A model generated the notes under the pieces. It ran no database searches, was not told the origin of the DNA, and saw only the letters and a program-made list of their open reading frames with translations. A stretch of 64,000 nt of DNA from positions 72,501-136,500 of the forward strand of contig JAHBWC010000011.1 of assembly GCA_019637225.1 (NCBI GenBank), in the 5' to 3' direction. Position 1 is the stretch's first letter. The number at the start of each line of letters is the position of its first letter. This stretch comes from Labilithrix sp. GTDB lineage: Bacteria; Myxococcota_A; Polyangia; Polyangiales; Polyangiaceae. Below, piece after piece: positions 9,149 to 17,755 of this stretch. Made by a program: the position numbers and the translations under genes.

Positions 9149-10441
9149 TCACGGCAAAAGCAATGTCACGGTACCGTCCTCCGACGGCACGATCAGGCTC
9201 CCGTCCGAGAGCAGCGTGAGGGGGGCGTCGATGTCCCCGCCGGTCTCGAAGCGCCACCGCAAGGCCCCGTCCGGGCCCACCGCGTAGACCGCGTCGTCCT
9301 GGGCGCCGAAAAAGAGGACGCCGTCGGCGTCCTCGAGCGGAGCGCCGTGGATCCCGAACTCGCGCGCGCCCGTCCCCGGGACGGCGAACGCGCCGAGCAC
9401 GGCGCCGGCCGGGCTCAGCCGCACGACGCGTGGAACGGGGCCGTAGGTCCCGGCGAGGACGTCTCCGTTCCGCGCGACCGAGAGCGACCCTCGGACGAAG
9501 CCGCGCACGGCCGTCCGCCAGGCGATGTGGCCCGAAGCGTCGAGCTTGACCACGTCGCCGGCGTCCGTCCCGACGTAGATCGAGCCGTCGTCGGCGATCG
9601 CCGGGCCTCCGTCGACGTCGGCGCCGAGATCGACCGTCCACGCGGGCGCGCCGCCAGGGCCGAGCCCGTGGACGTGGTGGTCCTGCGAGCCGACCACGAC
9701 GAGACCGTCGCCGGCGACGGCAGGCGCGGTGAACACCTTGCCCTTGGCCGCGAAGCGCCACGCGAGGTCGCCGCCCCGACGTGCAGAGTACACATATTTG
9801 CCGGCAGCGAAGACGATCGCGCCGTCCTTGCCGAACGTCGGCCCCGTGTCCGCCTCGCCCTCGGTCTCCAGACGGAAGACGATCGCGCCCTTCGGCGAGA
9901 TCGCGACGAGCCTCTTCGCGTCCGTCCCGACGTAGATCGTCCCGTCTTCGTGGACGAGCGGCGTCGCGTACGCGCGGTCGCCGAGCGTGACGGACCAGAG
10001 CCGCGCTCCGTCCGCGCGCGACAGCGCGACGAGGCTCCCGCCGAGCGTCGCCGCGTAGAGCGTCGCTTCGTCGGGCGACGCGGTGACCTGCGCGGCGACC
10101 GGTCCGTCGACGCGAGCGCGCCAGCCGACGCTGGGCGCGCGCGGTCCGCGCGCCGCGGCCCGGTGCGTGCGGCGCGGATCGCCGTGGAGCATGCGGGCGG
10201 CCCCCGCGGCGACCTCCGCGGACGGCGGCGGCGCGGGGCCCCGCAAGGGCGCGTCGAACCCCGTCTCGCCGCCCTTCGACGACGGACCCGGCCGAGGCGC
10301 GGTCGCCTCGGTCGTCGTCACGACGGCGTGCGGCGCGCGACGCGCGACGACGGCGGCCACCGTCACGGCCGCGAGCACCGCGAGCGGAACGACGCGGAGC
10401 AGCGATCGCGTGCGCGAGGGACGACGGGGACGCGCTCCCAT
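9149..10441 (-). CDS. PQQ-type beta-propeller repeat protein, membrane-anchored
   Basis: The 430-residue protein begins with basic residues and one membrane helix (~16-34), so it is anchored facing the periplasm. After a Pro-rich spacer, residues ~105-430 contain about seven propeller blades. Each has the PQQ/BamB-like pattern, with phrases such as LYAATLGGSLVALSRADG, IYVGTDAKRLVAI and IYVGTDAGDVVKLDASG. No enzymatic dehydrogenase residues are seen. It lies in one direction between the 120-residue orphan and the cNMP-like gene, with gaps of 30 and 6 bases, so the three likely form an operon. A binding or assembly role is plausible but not shown. Confidence 0.82.
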   Translation of the reverse strand: MGARPRRPSRTRSLLRVVPLAVLAAVTVAAVVARRAPHAVVTTTEATAPRPGPSSKGGETGFDAPLRGPAPPPSAEVAAGAARMLHGDPRRTHRAAARGPRAPSVGWRARVDGPVAAQVTASPDEATLYAATLGGSLVALSRADGARLWSVTLGDRAYATPLVHEDGTIYVGTDAKRLVAISPKGAIVFRLETEGEADTGPTFGKDGAIVFAAGKYVYSARRGGDLAWRFAAKGKVFTAPAVAGDGLVVVGSQDHHVHGLGPGGAPAWTVDLGADVDGGPAIADDGSIYVGTDAGDVVKLDASGHIAWRTAVRGFVRGSLSVARNGDVLAGTYGPVPRVVRLSPAGAVLGAFAVPGTGAREFGIHGAPLEDADGVLFFGAQDDAVYAVGPDGALRWRFETGGDIDAPLTLLSDGSLIVPSEDGTVTLLLP

Positions 10442-10471
10442 CGCTCGCCTCCTTGCCGCGCTCGCGCGCCC

Positions 10472-10834
10472 TCAGCGCTTTCGCTGCTGCGCGGAGCGGA
10501 GTCGCTGCTCGGACTGGCGTGCTTCGGCGACGCCGATCGCGTGCGGCGCCTCACCCGGCATGCGGCGCGCGAGCCATCCGATCAACGTGAGGCCGGCGGT
10601 GCGCGTCGTCTCGGGCATCTGCGGCTCGCGAATGAGGCGCGTGATGTCGCTGATGAGGCGCGCGCGCTCTCCCTCGTCCGGCACGTTGGGATCCGTACAG
10701 AAGGATCCTTCGCGCGTGGTTCGCGTGGCGTAGATGGCTTCGATGGTCAGCTCAGAAGCTTTGCGCGAAGAAGGCACGAGAGAACGTGAGTGTACCCCTT
10801 TCTCGTTGCCCGTCGAGTTTGCCGTAGGCCTCAA
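10472..10834 (-). CDS. Orphan 120-aa protein with TTG start
   Basis: I place the start at TTG 10834 because a strong AGGAGGAC ribosome-binding site (10840-10847) sits five bases upstream. A longer frame would translate through that site. The product has a polar N-terminus, a central acidic/aromatic part (FCTDPNVPDEGERARLISDITRLI), an apolar helix (TAGLTLIGWLARRM) and a basic Gln/Arg-rich tail (SEQRLRSAQQRKR). No family is recognised. The gene is 30 bases upstream of the propeller gene and probably leads that operon. Confidence 0.6.
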   Translation of the reverse strand: MRPTANSTGNEKGVHSRSLVPSSRKASELTIEAIYATRTTREGSFCTDPNVPDEGERARLISDITRLIREPQMPETTRTAGLTLIGWLARRMPGEAPHAIGVAEARQSEQRLRSAQQRKR

Positions 10835-11138
10835 TGCGCGTCCTCCTCTCCTCGTCACCGCCACTGCCTCTCCGCACTACTCACCACCACACGAGACCGT
10901 CCCGCATGCTGACGTCGGAGGGGTCGTTACCCCGCGATCCCACGACGCAAGCAGGGGGGACGCCGGAATAGCGCAACCGTCCAGGCACGCAAGGGCGATC
11001 TGATCGTTTCCGCTTGACGGCGGGCGTTTCGTTGGTCTGGTTCCTGCACCCACGCGAATTTTCGCTCGGGCCCGACGTCCGCTCCGAGGAGCGCGCGTCC
11101 CAGGGATGAGATACGCCCGTCCGCGTCGGACGTTCAGG
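10835..11138. other. Intergenic stretch of 304 bases
   Basis: The stretch separates two minus-strand genes, so it should contain a terminator and a promoter. The only structure I can name is a weak 5-bp hairpin with a CGTT loop at 10920-10933 (GGGGT/ACCCC). No T-run follows it, and no convincing open frame or RNA gene is present. Confidence 0.5.
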
Positions 11139-11588
11139 TCAGCGGGCGTCGAGCGTGCGGCAGCTCTTGCCGATCTCGACGCGCTTCATCCCGCGCGTGA
11201 CCTCGACCTTGAGGAGAGGCTCCTCGTTCGTGTCGAGCAGCCAGACGGTCTGGTTGCCGTCGGCGTTGCGGACGCCTTCGATCGCCGAGCTCGGCGCGAG
11301 GGTGCGCTTGCCGGCGCCCGGCGCCTTCGGATCGGCGGCGAACGCGATCGTCACCACGTCGGCGCACGAGTTGTAGACCTCGAAGGGCTTGCGCTTGCGC
11401 GGCTCGGCGGCCGGCTCGGCCGACGCGGGCTCGTCGGGCGGCGTCGAGGCGGGCGCCTCGGTCGTCGCCGGCAGCGCGGCCGGCGTCGCGGGTTCCTTGT
11501 CGGCGCACGCGATCGCGGCGGCGCCGACGGCGAGCAAGCCGATGACCAGACGTCCGAGCTCGGCGAGCGAAGAAGACGAGCGCTTCAT
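11139..11588 (-). CDS. Small lipoprotein of unknown function
   Basis: The start at ATG 11588 gives a 149-residue product with a lipoprotein signal (VIGLLAVGAAAIACADKE). A 35-residue Pro/Ala/Glu spacer follows, then a compact domain of about 85 residues with two cysteines (YNSCADVV and GKSCRTLD) that could form a disulphide. The domain is beta-rich (TVWLLDTNEEPLLKVEVTRGMKRVEIGKSC). I do not recognise the family. It lies 65 bases downstream of the first amylase gene and could be read with it. Confidence 0.7.
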   Translation of the reverse strand: MKRSSSSLAELGRLVIGLLAVGAAAIACADKEPATPAALPATTEAPASTPPDEPASAEPAAEPRKRKPFEVYNSCADVVTIAFAADPKAPGAGKRTLAPSSAIEGVRNADGNQTVWLLDTNEEPLLKVEVTRGMKRVEIGKSCRTLDAR

Positions 11589-11653
11589 GGCGCGAGAGCG
11601 TACCACGCTCGGCGTCTCGCCCTCACGGCGCGCCGCCGCTCGCGAGGAGGATC

Positions 11654-13744
11654 TCACTTCACGACGAAGATGCGCGTCTGCCGCGCGGGGACGGTGACGG
11701 TCGGTCCGTTGGCCGTCTGCGCGCCGATGAGGTCATCGAGCGGGCCGGCGGGCAGCCCGCTCACCTGCCGCGGCGAGTCGCTCCGGTTCACCGCGACGTA
11801 GACCGTGTCGCCCGTCGTCGACCGCACGTAGGTCCAGGTGTCGTTGTCGGAGCCCAAGGTCTGCCGCGTGCCGCGACGGAGGGCCGGGTGCTTGCTCCGG
11901 ATGTCGGCGAGCTTCTTGATGCGATCGCGCAAGAACGTCTGGTTGGAGTTGAGGCCCGTCCACTGCATGAAGCGGCGGTTGTCCGGATCGCCCGCCCCCG
12001 GCAAGCCGATCTCGTCGCCGTAGTAGACGAGCGGCGCGCCGCGGTTGGTGAACAGGATCGCGAAGCCGTTGGCGATCCGCTCGAAGGCCTCGAGCTCGCC
12101 GACCGCGCCGGGCTGGTTCTGCCAAGCGCGGTCCTTGCCGTCCGCCGCCTGGTTGTCGCCCCAGATGCGGTTGTTCGCGGCGAGGTGGATCACGCGCGGC
12201 AGGTCGTGGTTGCCGATGAACGTGCTCATCACGGCGCTCGCGCCGTAGAAGTAGTCGTTCGAGTCCATGAACGACGCGAGGTCGTTCATGCTCCGCGTGC
12301 GCATGACCGTCGACTCGACGATGTAGCTGCGCAGCGGGAAGTCGAACTGCCCGTCGAGCTTGGTCGCCGGATCGATGTACTGCTTGAGGAGATCGCGGTT
12401 CCCGAAGTCGTACGTCTCGCCGACCATGTAGAAGCGCTGCTGCGGCGTCTGCTTGGCCGTCACGTCGGTCTTGATCTTGGCGCGGAGCTCGGTGAGCCAC
12501 GAGATGTCGACGTGCTTGATCGCGTCGGCGCGGAAGCCGTCGACGCCCACGCCCGAGGCGTCTTCGGTCTTCGTGATCCACGCGACGGCGTTCGTCACCG
12601 CCCACGAGCGCGCGGCGGCGTTCGTGTAGTTCCAGTGCGGGAGGTAGTCGGTGAACCAGCAGCGCTCCGGATCCGTCTCCCACTTGCAGTACTGACCGCC
12701 GCAGATGCAGTCGGGCGAGCCGTTCTTGCTGTTGGGCCAGAACCAGTCGTTGTGCTGCTGGTAGACCGTCGACGACGAGTGCACGTGCACCATCGCGTAG
12801 TCGAAGAGCACCTTGAGGCCCTTCGCGTGCGCGGACGACACGAGCGTCCGGAGGTCGTTGAACGAGCCGAAGCACGACTCGTGCGAGAGCGACGTCGGAT
12901 CGTTCGGCGTGTCGAGCTTCGGCCAGTAGCCGTGGTAGCCGGAGTAGAGCTTGTCGTCGCCGCCGACGCCGCGGCCGAGGACGGCCGGGTTGTCGAACGG
13001 CACCGTGATCCAGAGCGTGTTGACGCCGAGGTCGTTGAAGTAGCCGTCGTTGATCTTCTGCGTGACGCCCGGCCAGTCGCCGCCCTGGTAGTCGGCGATG
13101 GCGCCGCTCACTCCGGAGACGCGGCACCCGGCGTCGAGCGCCGTGTTGCCGTTGAAGAAGCGGTCGACGAAGACGAAGTAGATGACCGAGTCGCGCCAGT
13201 CGAAGACGCCGGGCGGGAGCTGACCTTCTTCTTCGCAGAGCGCGGGCTCGCACGTCTTGCCGGCGAAGGTGTTGTTCGTGTTGTTGTTGGCGTCGGTGAT
13301 CGTCGGCTGCGCCGGGTCGGTCTTCCACTCGCCGTCGACGACGAACTTGTACTGGATGGGCGTGGAGAGCGGGATCTGGAGGTCGACGCTCCAGACGCCG
13401 CCCTTCTTCGTCATCGGCTTGCCGACCTCCCACGTGCTCGGGCCGCCGAAGTCGCCGCGCAGCTCGACCGCGCTCTCGACGCCGGCCGGATAGGTGATCG
13501 TGTGCCCGCAGCGCTTCAGCTCGGCGGGGCACTCGACCTTGCCGGGGCCCTGGCCGTAGCCGTAGCCGTCGCTGCCGCCGCTGCCGGGGTTGAACGTCGA
13601 CGGATCGGGCGGCTGGCCGTAGTCGCGGTTGTCGACGTCGGACGTCCCGCACGCGGCGACGGCGGCGGACAGGGTTCCGGCGAGCACAGAGGCGAAGGCG
13701 AGGCCGCGCGCACCCGTCGCGGAAAAGCTTGAAAGGAGCGGCAT
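11654..13744 (-). CDS. GH13 alpha-amylase lipoprotein with N-terminal starch-binding-like domain
   Basis: The enzyme is predicted to cut alpha-1,4-glucans outside the inner membrane. The 696-residue product has a lipobox (AAVAACGT, Cys ~32), a Gly/Tyr-rich spacer, and a CBM48/E-set-like domain (~75-165; RGDFGGPSTWEVGKPM, YKFVVDGEWKTDP). The GH13 barrel with a C-terminal beta domain follows. The catalytic triad is visible: GFRADAIKH (nucleophile Asp), VGETYD (acid/base Glu) and FIGNHDLPR (transition-state Asp). A Cys-rich insertion (CICGGQYCKW...CWF) resembles one in the second amylase at 15406-17664. Start ATG 13744 follows a GGGAACGAAGAG purine run. Confidence 0.92.
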   Translation of the reverse strand: MPLLSSFSATGARGLAFASVLAGTLSAAVAACGTSDVDNRDYGQPPDPSTFNPGSGGSDGYGYGQGPGKVECPAELKRCGHTITYPAGVESAVELRGDFGGPSTWEVGKPMTKKGGVWSVDLQIPLSTPIQYKFVVDGEWKTDPAQPTITDANNNTNNTFAGKTCEPALCEEEGQLPPGVFDWRDSVIYFVFVDRFFNGNTALDAGCRVSGVSGAIADYQGGDWPGVTQKINDGYFNDLGVNTLWITVPFDNPAVLGRGVGGDDKLYSGYHGYWPKLDTPNDPTSLSHESCFGSFNDLRTLVSSAHAKGLKVLFDYAMVHVHSSSTVYQQHNDWFWPNSKNGSPDCICGGQYCKWETDPERCWFTDYLPHWNYTNAAARSWAVTNAVAWITKTEDASGVGVDGFRADAIKHVDISWLTELRAKIKTDVTAKQTPQQRFYMVGETYDFGNRDLLKQYIDPATKLDGQFDFPLRSYIVESTVMRTRSMNDLASFMDSNDYFYGASAVMSTFIGNHDLPRVIHLAANNRIWGDNQAADGKDRAWQNQPGAVGELEAFERIANGFAILFTNRGAPLVYYGDEIGLPGAGDPDNRRFMQWTGLNSNQTFLRDRIKKLADIRSKHPALRRGTRQTLGSDNDTWTYVRSTTGDTVYVAVNRSDSPRQVSGLPAGPLDDLIGAQTANGPTVTVPARQTRIFVVK

Positions 13745-13834
13745 GGAGTCTCTTCGTTCCCCTCCGGAGCGCGCGCTCGGGCGCGGGCAGGGTCCGTAAG
13801 GGTGGCCCAGGATGGCGGAAGGTCCAGAATTGTC

Positions 13835-13850
13835 AACTCATGCCTGAGTT
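13835..13850. promoter_or_regulatory. Inverted repeat with overlapping TTGACA upstream of amylase gene
   Basis: A perfect 6-bp inverted repeat with a TGCC spacer (AACTCA/TGAGTT) lies 28 bases after the stop of the Gly-rich lipoprotein gene and about 90 bases before the amylase start. A minus-strand TTGACA (13831-13836) overlaps one arm. It could be an operator at a -35 box or a weak terminator stem; the sequence does not decide. Confidence 0.4.
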
Positions 13851-13878
13851 ACGTATGCGTCTCGCCGACGGCGCGCGC

Positions 13879-15219
13879 TCAGTTGCTCGGGCAGGCTCCC
13901 GGCGGAGGCGGCGCGCTGCACGCGGCGGGGACACCGCCCTCGGTGCAGGAGCCACATCCGCAGCCGCCGGCGATCTGCTTGTCCTTGCAGTACGCCATGT
14001 ACCCGCCGCCCTGCCCGAAGCACCACCAGCCGTCGGTCTTGTCGCCGCAGTCGCTCGGACCGAGCTTGCCGGGCGGGCCGCCGTCGGCGCTGCCGCCGCC
14101 GTTCGTCCCCTGCCCGTCGCCGCCACCGTTGCCGCCGCCGGGGCGCAGACTCGGGAGCGCCTCGCAGGCGTCGCCGACGATGCCGAGGTCCGGGGGCGGC
14201 ACGGCCGCCACCTCTCTCGGACATGCCTGCTCGATCGTGAGGCCCGTCTCCTTCAGGGCCGCGAGGCCGAGGATCTGCGTCGCGACCGCGACGTTCTGCG
14301 GAGGCGGGACGTTCCAGAGCATCGCGATCGCCATGTCGACCGCGCCCGCGTACTGGACGTACTGGTCGCCCGCGCGGTTCGTGACGATGTCGCTCCGGTA
14401 GCCCCAGCCGTTGTTGCCGAGCGCCTGCGTCGCGCCGTTCCACGCGCCCGAGTCGGACACGCCGACGTTCACGTCGACCGGGACCTCGAAGAAGCCCGCC
14501 GAGGCGCTCACGCCGACGGCCGCGCCGACGAGGTTTCCGTCGGGGGTCGAGAAGACCTGGCCCGTGACGCTCACGCCGGCGATGGCCTTGATGCCGAGCC
14601 CGCCGGAGACGGAGCACGTGCGTCCGCTGCCGGCGGCGATGACGTTCGGCTGGTTGCCGAACGCGTAGCCCATGTACGCGCCGACCTCGACGCCGCTCGT
14701 CGTCCCCGCGCTGTAGCCGACCGAGTTGAAGACCGCGGCCTGCTGGTTGTAGAGGTCGAAGTAGACCGACGCGCCGCCGGTCCCGGCGGCGCCAACGCCC
14801 GCCGAGCCGCTGACGCCGTAGAAGAAGTACGGGCGCTGGAGCCGGGCGAACGGCGCGACCGTCTCGCACATCTTGCCCTTCGCGTCGCGGAGGAGCTGGC
14901 GAACCATGCTCCCGACCTCGCGCGCCCTCTGGAGCTGCTCGCGCCAGCCGGTCGTGCGCGGGCCCGTGAGGATGATGCGGACCGACCTCCCCGAGATCGA
15001 GTCCGACACCACACAGCTGCCCGTCGCCTCGAGCTCGTCGAGGCACGCGAAGTAGCGCGCGGTCGTGGAGTCGACGTAGGCGTCATACTGATCGAACGTC
15101 GCCACGCGGGCGGCGGCCACCCGTTCGCTCTCACGCTCCGTTTCGGTGGTCGAGGAGCAAGCCGGGATCGCGACGGCGATGCCGAGGGCCAGAGGAAGCG
15201 TGGCGAAGACGGGACGCAT
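13879..15219 (-). CDS. Gly-rich secreted lipoprotein with Cys-rich C-terminus
   Basis: Starting at ATG 15219, the 446-residue product has a signal peptide ending in a lipobox (AVAIPACSS, Cys ~21). A helical part (~30-125) is followed by a long Gly/Ser/Val-rich beta region (~135-290; SGSAGVGAAGTGGASVYF and similar). A conserved-looking helical part (~300-365) leads to a Gly-rich linker and a Cys-rich end (CGDKTDGWWCFG...CGCGSC). The middle looks like alternating beta strands. No family is recognised. It sits between two GH13 amylase genes in the same direction, so a role in binding polysaccharide or holding the enzymes at the surface is possible but only inferred. Confidence 0.7.
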   Translation of the reverse strand: MRPVFATLPLALGIAVAIPACSSTTETERESERVAAARVATFDQYDAYVDSTTARYFACLDELEATGSCVVSDSISGRSVRIILTGPRTTGWREQLQRAREVGSMVRQLLRDAKGKMCETVAPFARLQRPYFFYGVSGSAGVGAAGTGGASVYFDLYNQQAAVFNSVGYSAGTTSGVEVGAYMGYAFGNQPNVIAAGSGRTCSVSGGLGIKAIAGVSVTGQVFSTPDGNLVGAAVGVSASAGFFEVPVDVNVGVSDSGAWNGATQALGNNGWGYRSDIVTNRAGDQYVQYAGAVDMAIAMLWNVPPPQNVAVATQILGLAALKETGLTIEQACPREVAAVPPPDLGIVGDACEALPSLRPGGGNGGGDGQGTNGGGSADGGPPGKLGPSDCGDKTDGWWCFGQGGGYMAYCKDKQIAGGCGCGSCTEGGVPAACSAPPPPGACPSN

Positions 15220-15405
15220 GGCCCCGCGGATCCGTGCACGTTGCACACCCAGCAACACGCGTGCTCCCGATCGCGAAAATTCCAGTGTCTGCGTGGCTCA
15301 CGATGGATCGCGCTTTATCCAGCTCGACTGGTATCGCGCGATTCAGCGGCATCGTGGGCAAGTGAGAGGAAGGGTCGGAGCGCGGGCCACCTCTCGCCGT
15401 CTCGC

Positions 15406-17664
15406 TCAGCGCGCGCACGCCGACGTCGCGGGGACGTAGACGTGGACGCCAAACGGCTCGGCGTCGACGCGAAGGACGTTCGAGGAGGCGTCGACCTTCG
15501 TGCGCGTGACGACGTCGAACAGCTCGGCCGGCGTCCCGGCGGGGAGCGGGACCTCGAGGGGCCGCGTCGGCCGCCGAACGAGCACGACGATCGCCGCGTC
15601 ACGATCCCTCGGCGCGGGGGCCGCGGCGCCCGGCGCGGACGCGCTCGGCGGAGGATCCGCGTCGAACGTCCGCGCGAAGACGAAGCGCTCGGCGTCGGCG
15701 ACCAGCGTCGTCAGGCCTCCGCGACGGAGCGCGCGCGAGCACGCGCGGGCGCGTCCGATCCTCCGCGCCATCTCGCGTGTATCGAGCTGCGCTTCGATCA
15801 ACGTGTCCTCGGCGGGCATCACGCGACGGCAGTCGGGATCGCTCCTGCCCGCGAGGCCGACCTCGTCGCCGTAGTACAGGACAGGCGCGCCCGGCAGCGT
15901 CAGCACCGAGGCGAGCGCGACGCGCTGCTTCGCGTAGACCGTCGGATCGAGCGGCTGAGCCGGTGCCGACCAGGTGTCGCCGCCGTCGTTGCCGGCGCTC
16001 GCGGACGCGAAGCGCGACACGTCGTGGTTGCCGATCATCAACCCCATGACCGCGCCCGCGCCGTCCCACGCCGCTTCGCCGGCGCGGAAGCTCGCGTCGA
16101 TCGACGACAGCGGCGCCGTCTCGAGCGCGATCGCCTCGCGGAGGGTCCACATCAGCGGAAAGTGGAAGCTGCCGTCGAGCCCGTACGGACCGAGGTCGTA
16201 GCGGAGGCTCTGGTAGTTGCCGGGGCCGGTGAAGTTCTCGCCGAGGATGTAGAGCGCGTGGCCGGGGTGCGCGTAGCGCCGGCGCGCGGCCGTCGCGATG
16301 CGCCGGGTCGCTGCCCGCGGCATCATCGGGACGGCGTCGATCCGGATGCCGTCGGCGTCCCAGCGATCGAGCCACCACATGACGTCGTCGGTCGCCGCGC
16401 GGCCCGCGTCGATGTTCGTCCAGTCGAGGTCCGGGAGGTACGGCGCGAACCAGCACGTCTTGATGTGCTTGCCCCAGTCGCACGAGCCTTGCCCGCACAG
16501 ACAGTCCTCGATGAACCACTCGGGGTGCTCGCTCACCCACGGGTGCTCGCGATGGACGTGGTTCGGGACGACGTCGAAGAGCACGCGGATCCCGCGCGCG
16601 TGCGCCGCCGAGACGAACGCCTCGAGCTCGGCCTCGCTCGCGAACCGCGAGTCGATCGCGCGCGGCGCGATCGGCCAGTAGCCGTGGTAGCTCGTGTACG
16701 GACGCCCGTCGTTGCCGAGGAAATCGCCCGTCGGGTTCGCGTAGAGCGGCGAGAGCCAGATCGCGGTCGCGCCGAGCGCCTCGATCTCGCCGCTCTCGAG
16801 CGCCTGGCGGACGCCGGCGAGCGTCCCGCCGGCGCGCGCCGACGGCGACGACGGCGGCGCGAGCGGCCCGTCGCTGCCGCGGAAGCGATCGAGCACGACC
16901 TGGTAGACGATGGCGTCGCGCGGGTCCCACGGCTCGGCGCTGCCGGACGTCGCGTCGATCCACACCGTCGCCCGTGCGTCCTCGGCGACGACGCCCGCCG
17001 CGTCGCGCGCCTCGAGCGTATACGTGTACTTTCCACGCGCGAGCCCGGACGCCTCGAGCACGACCGCGCCGCTCGCCGGATCGACCGTCGTGACCGTGAG
17101 GGTCGAGCCGTCGCGACCGCGCGCGAGGACGCTGGCGGGGTCGAGCCGCGCGCCGCTCCGCGCGGTCCGGAACGTCGCGCGCACGGTCGCCGCTCCCTCG
17201 GCGGTGGTCTCGACGCCGTCGACGCCGAGCGCCGGCCTCGAGCAGTCCGCCGCCGTCGCGACGGTGACCTCCTTGCCGTCGTGCGCGCCGGTCATCGGCT
17301 CGTTCTTGTCCGTGAGCCAGACGCCGTCCTCGACGATCGCGTAGGCGTGCTCGCCGGGCGGCGCGTCGACGTCGAGGACCCGCCAGCCGTCGTCACGAGC
17401 TCGCGGCGCGAGACCGGGACGCTTCCAGCCGTCCCAGTCGCCGACCACCTCGACGTGAGCGGCGGCGCTCGCCGGCTTGTGCCAGATCGTGAGGCCGCAC
17501 GCGCGCGTCGGGGCGCTCTCGGCCGCGTCGCCCTGCGACGAGCACGCGCCGCCGGCGCCGAGCGACGCGGCGAGGGCGAGCGCGAGCCCGAGCGGACGCG
17601 CGGGCCCGCCGAGGCTCGGCGGGCACCGAGCCGGAGTCGACGGCGCTCTGGTGGCTCTGGCCAC
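15406..17664 (-). CDS. GH13 alpha-amylase-family lipoprotein (second copy)
   Basis: The 752-residue product starts with GTG 17664 and has a lipoprotein signal (LASLGAGGACSSQ, Cys ~41). Two N-terminal beta domains follow: a short carbohydrate-binding-like one (VEVVGDWDGWKRPGL) and an Ig-like one (~150-235). The GH13 barrel begins near residue 245. Its catalytic residues are in GIRIDAVPMMPRA (Asp), ILGENF (Glu) and MIGNHDVSR (Asp). It shares the Cys-rich insertion (CLCGQGSCDW...CWFAPYLPDLDW) and the GYWP block with the amylase at 11654-13744, so the two are paralogues, although their N-terminal parts differ. It is the promoter-proximal gene of this minus-strand cluster. Confidence 0.9.
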   Translation of the reverse strand: MARATRAPSTPARCPPSLGGPARPLGLALALAASLGAGGACSSQGDAAESAPTRACGLTIWHKPASAAAHVEVVGDWDGWKRPGLAPRARDDGWRVLDVDAPPGEHAYAIVEDGVWLTDKNEPMTGAHDGKEVTVATAADCSRPALGVDGVETTAEGAATVRATFRTARSGARLDPASVLARGRDGSTLTVTTVDPASGAVVLEASGLARGKYTYTLEARDAAGVVAEDARATVWIDATSGSAEPWDPRDAIVYQVVLDRFRGSDGPLAPPSSPSARAGGTLAGVRQALESGEIEALGATAIWLSPLYANPTGDFLGNDGRPYTSYHGYWPIAPRAIDSRFASEAELEAFVSAAHARGIRVLFDVVPNHVHREHPWVSEHPEWFIEDCLCGQGSCDWGKHIKTCWFAPYLPDLDWTNIDAGRAATDDVMWWLDRWDADGIRIDAVPMMPRAATRRIATAARRRYAHPGHALYILGENFTGPGNYQSLRYDLGPYGLDGSFHFPLMWTLREAIALETAPLSSIDASFRAGEAAWDGAGAVMGLMIGNHDVSRFASASAGNDGGDTWSAPAQPLDPTVYAKQRVALASVLTLPGAPVLYYGDEVGLAGRSDPDCRRVMPAEDTLIEAQLDTREMARRIGRARACSRALRRGGLTTLVADAERFVFARTFDADPPPSASAPGAAAPAPRDRDAAIVVLVRRPTRPLEVPLPAGTPAELFDVVTRTKVDASSNVLRVDAEPFGVHVYVPATSACAR

Positions 17665-17716
17665 GGGGTCGTACTAGCTGGCCGACCCCGAGCACGCAAA
17701 CGCGCGCGGCGGCGCC

Positions 17717-17745
17717 GAGAGCGTGTCCCGCATCGGGACGCTCTC
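17717..17745 (-). terminator. Hairpin after the tspO-family gene
   Basis: A 12-bp stem (GAGAGCG + TCCCG pairing with CGGGA + CGCTCTC), with a two-base bulge and a CAT loop, lies 11 bases beyond the stop of the gene ending at 17756. No clear T-run follows on the minus strand, so it may need Rho or act as an mRNA 3' stabiliser. Confidence 0.6.
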
Positions 17746-17755
17746 CTTCTCGGGC

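Noticed and set aside
7886-10789. A 967-codon plus-strand frame opposite the cNMP-like and propeller genes
   Set aside because: The product is Arg/Gly/Asp-rich noise. The minus strand has recognisable propeller blades and jelly rolls.
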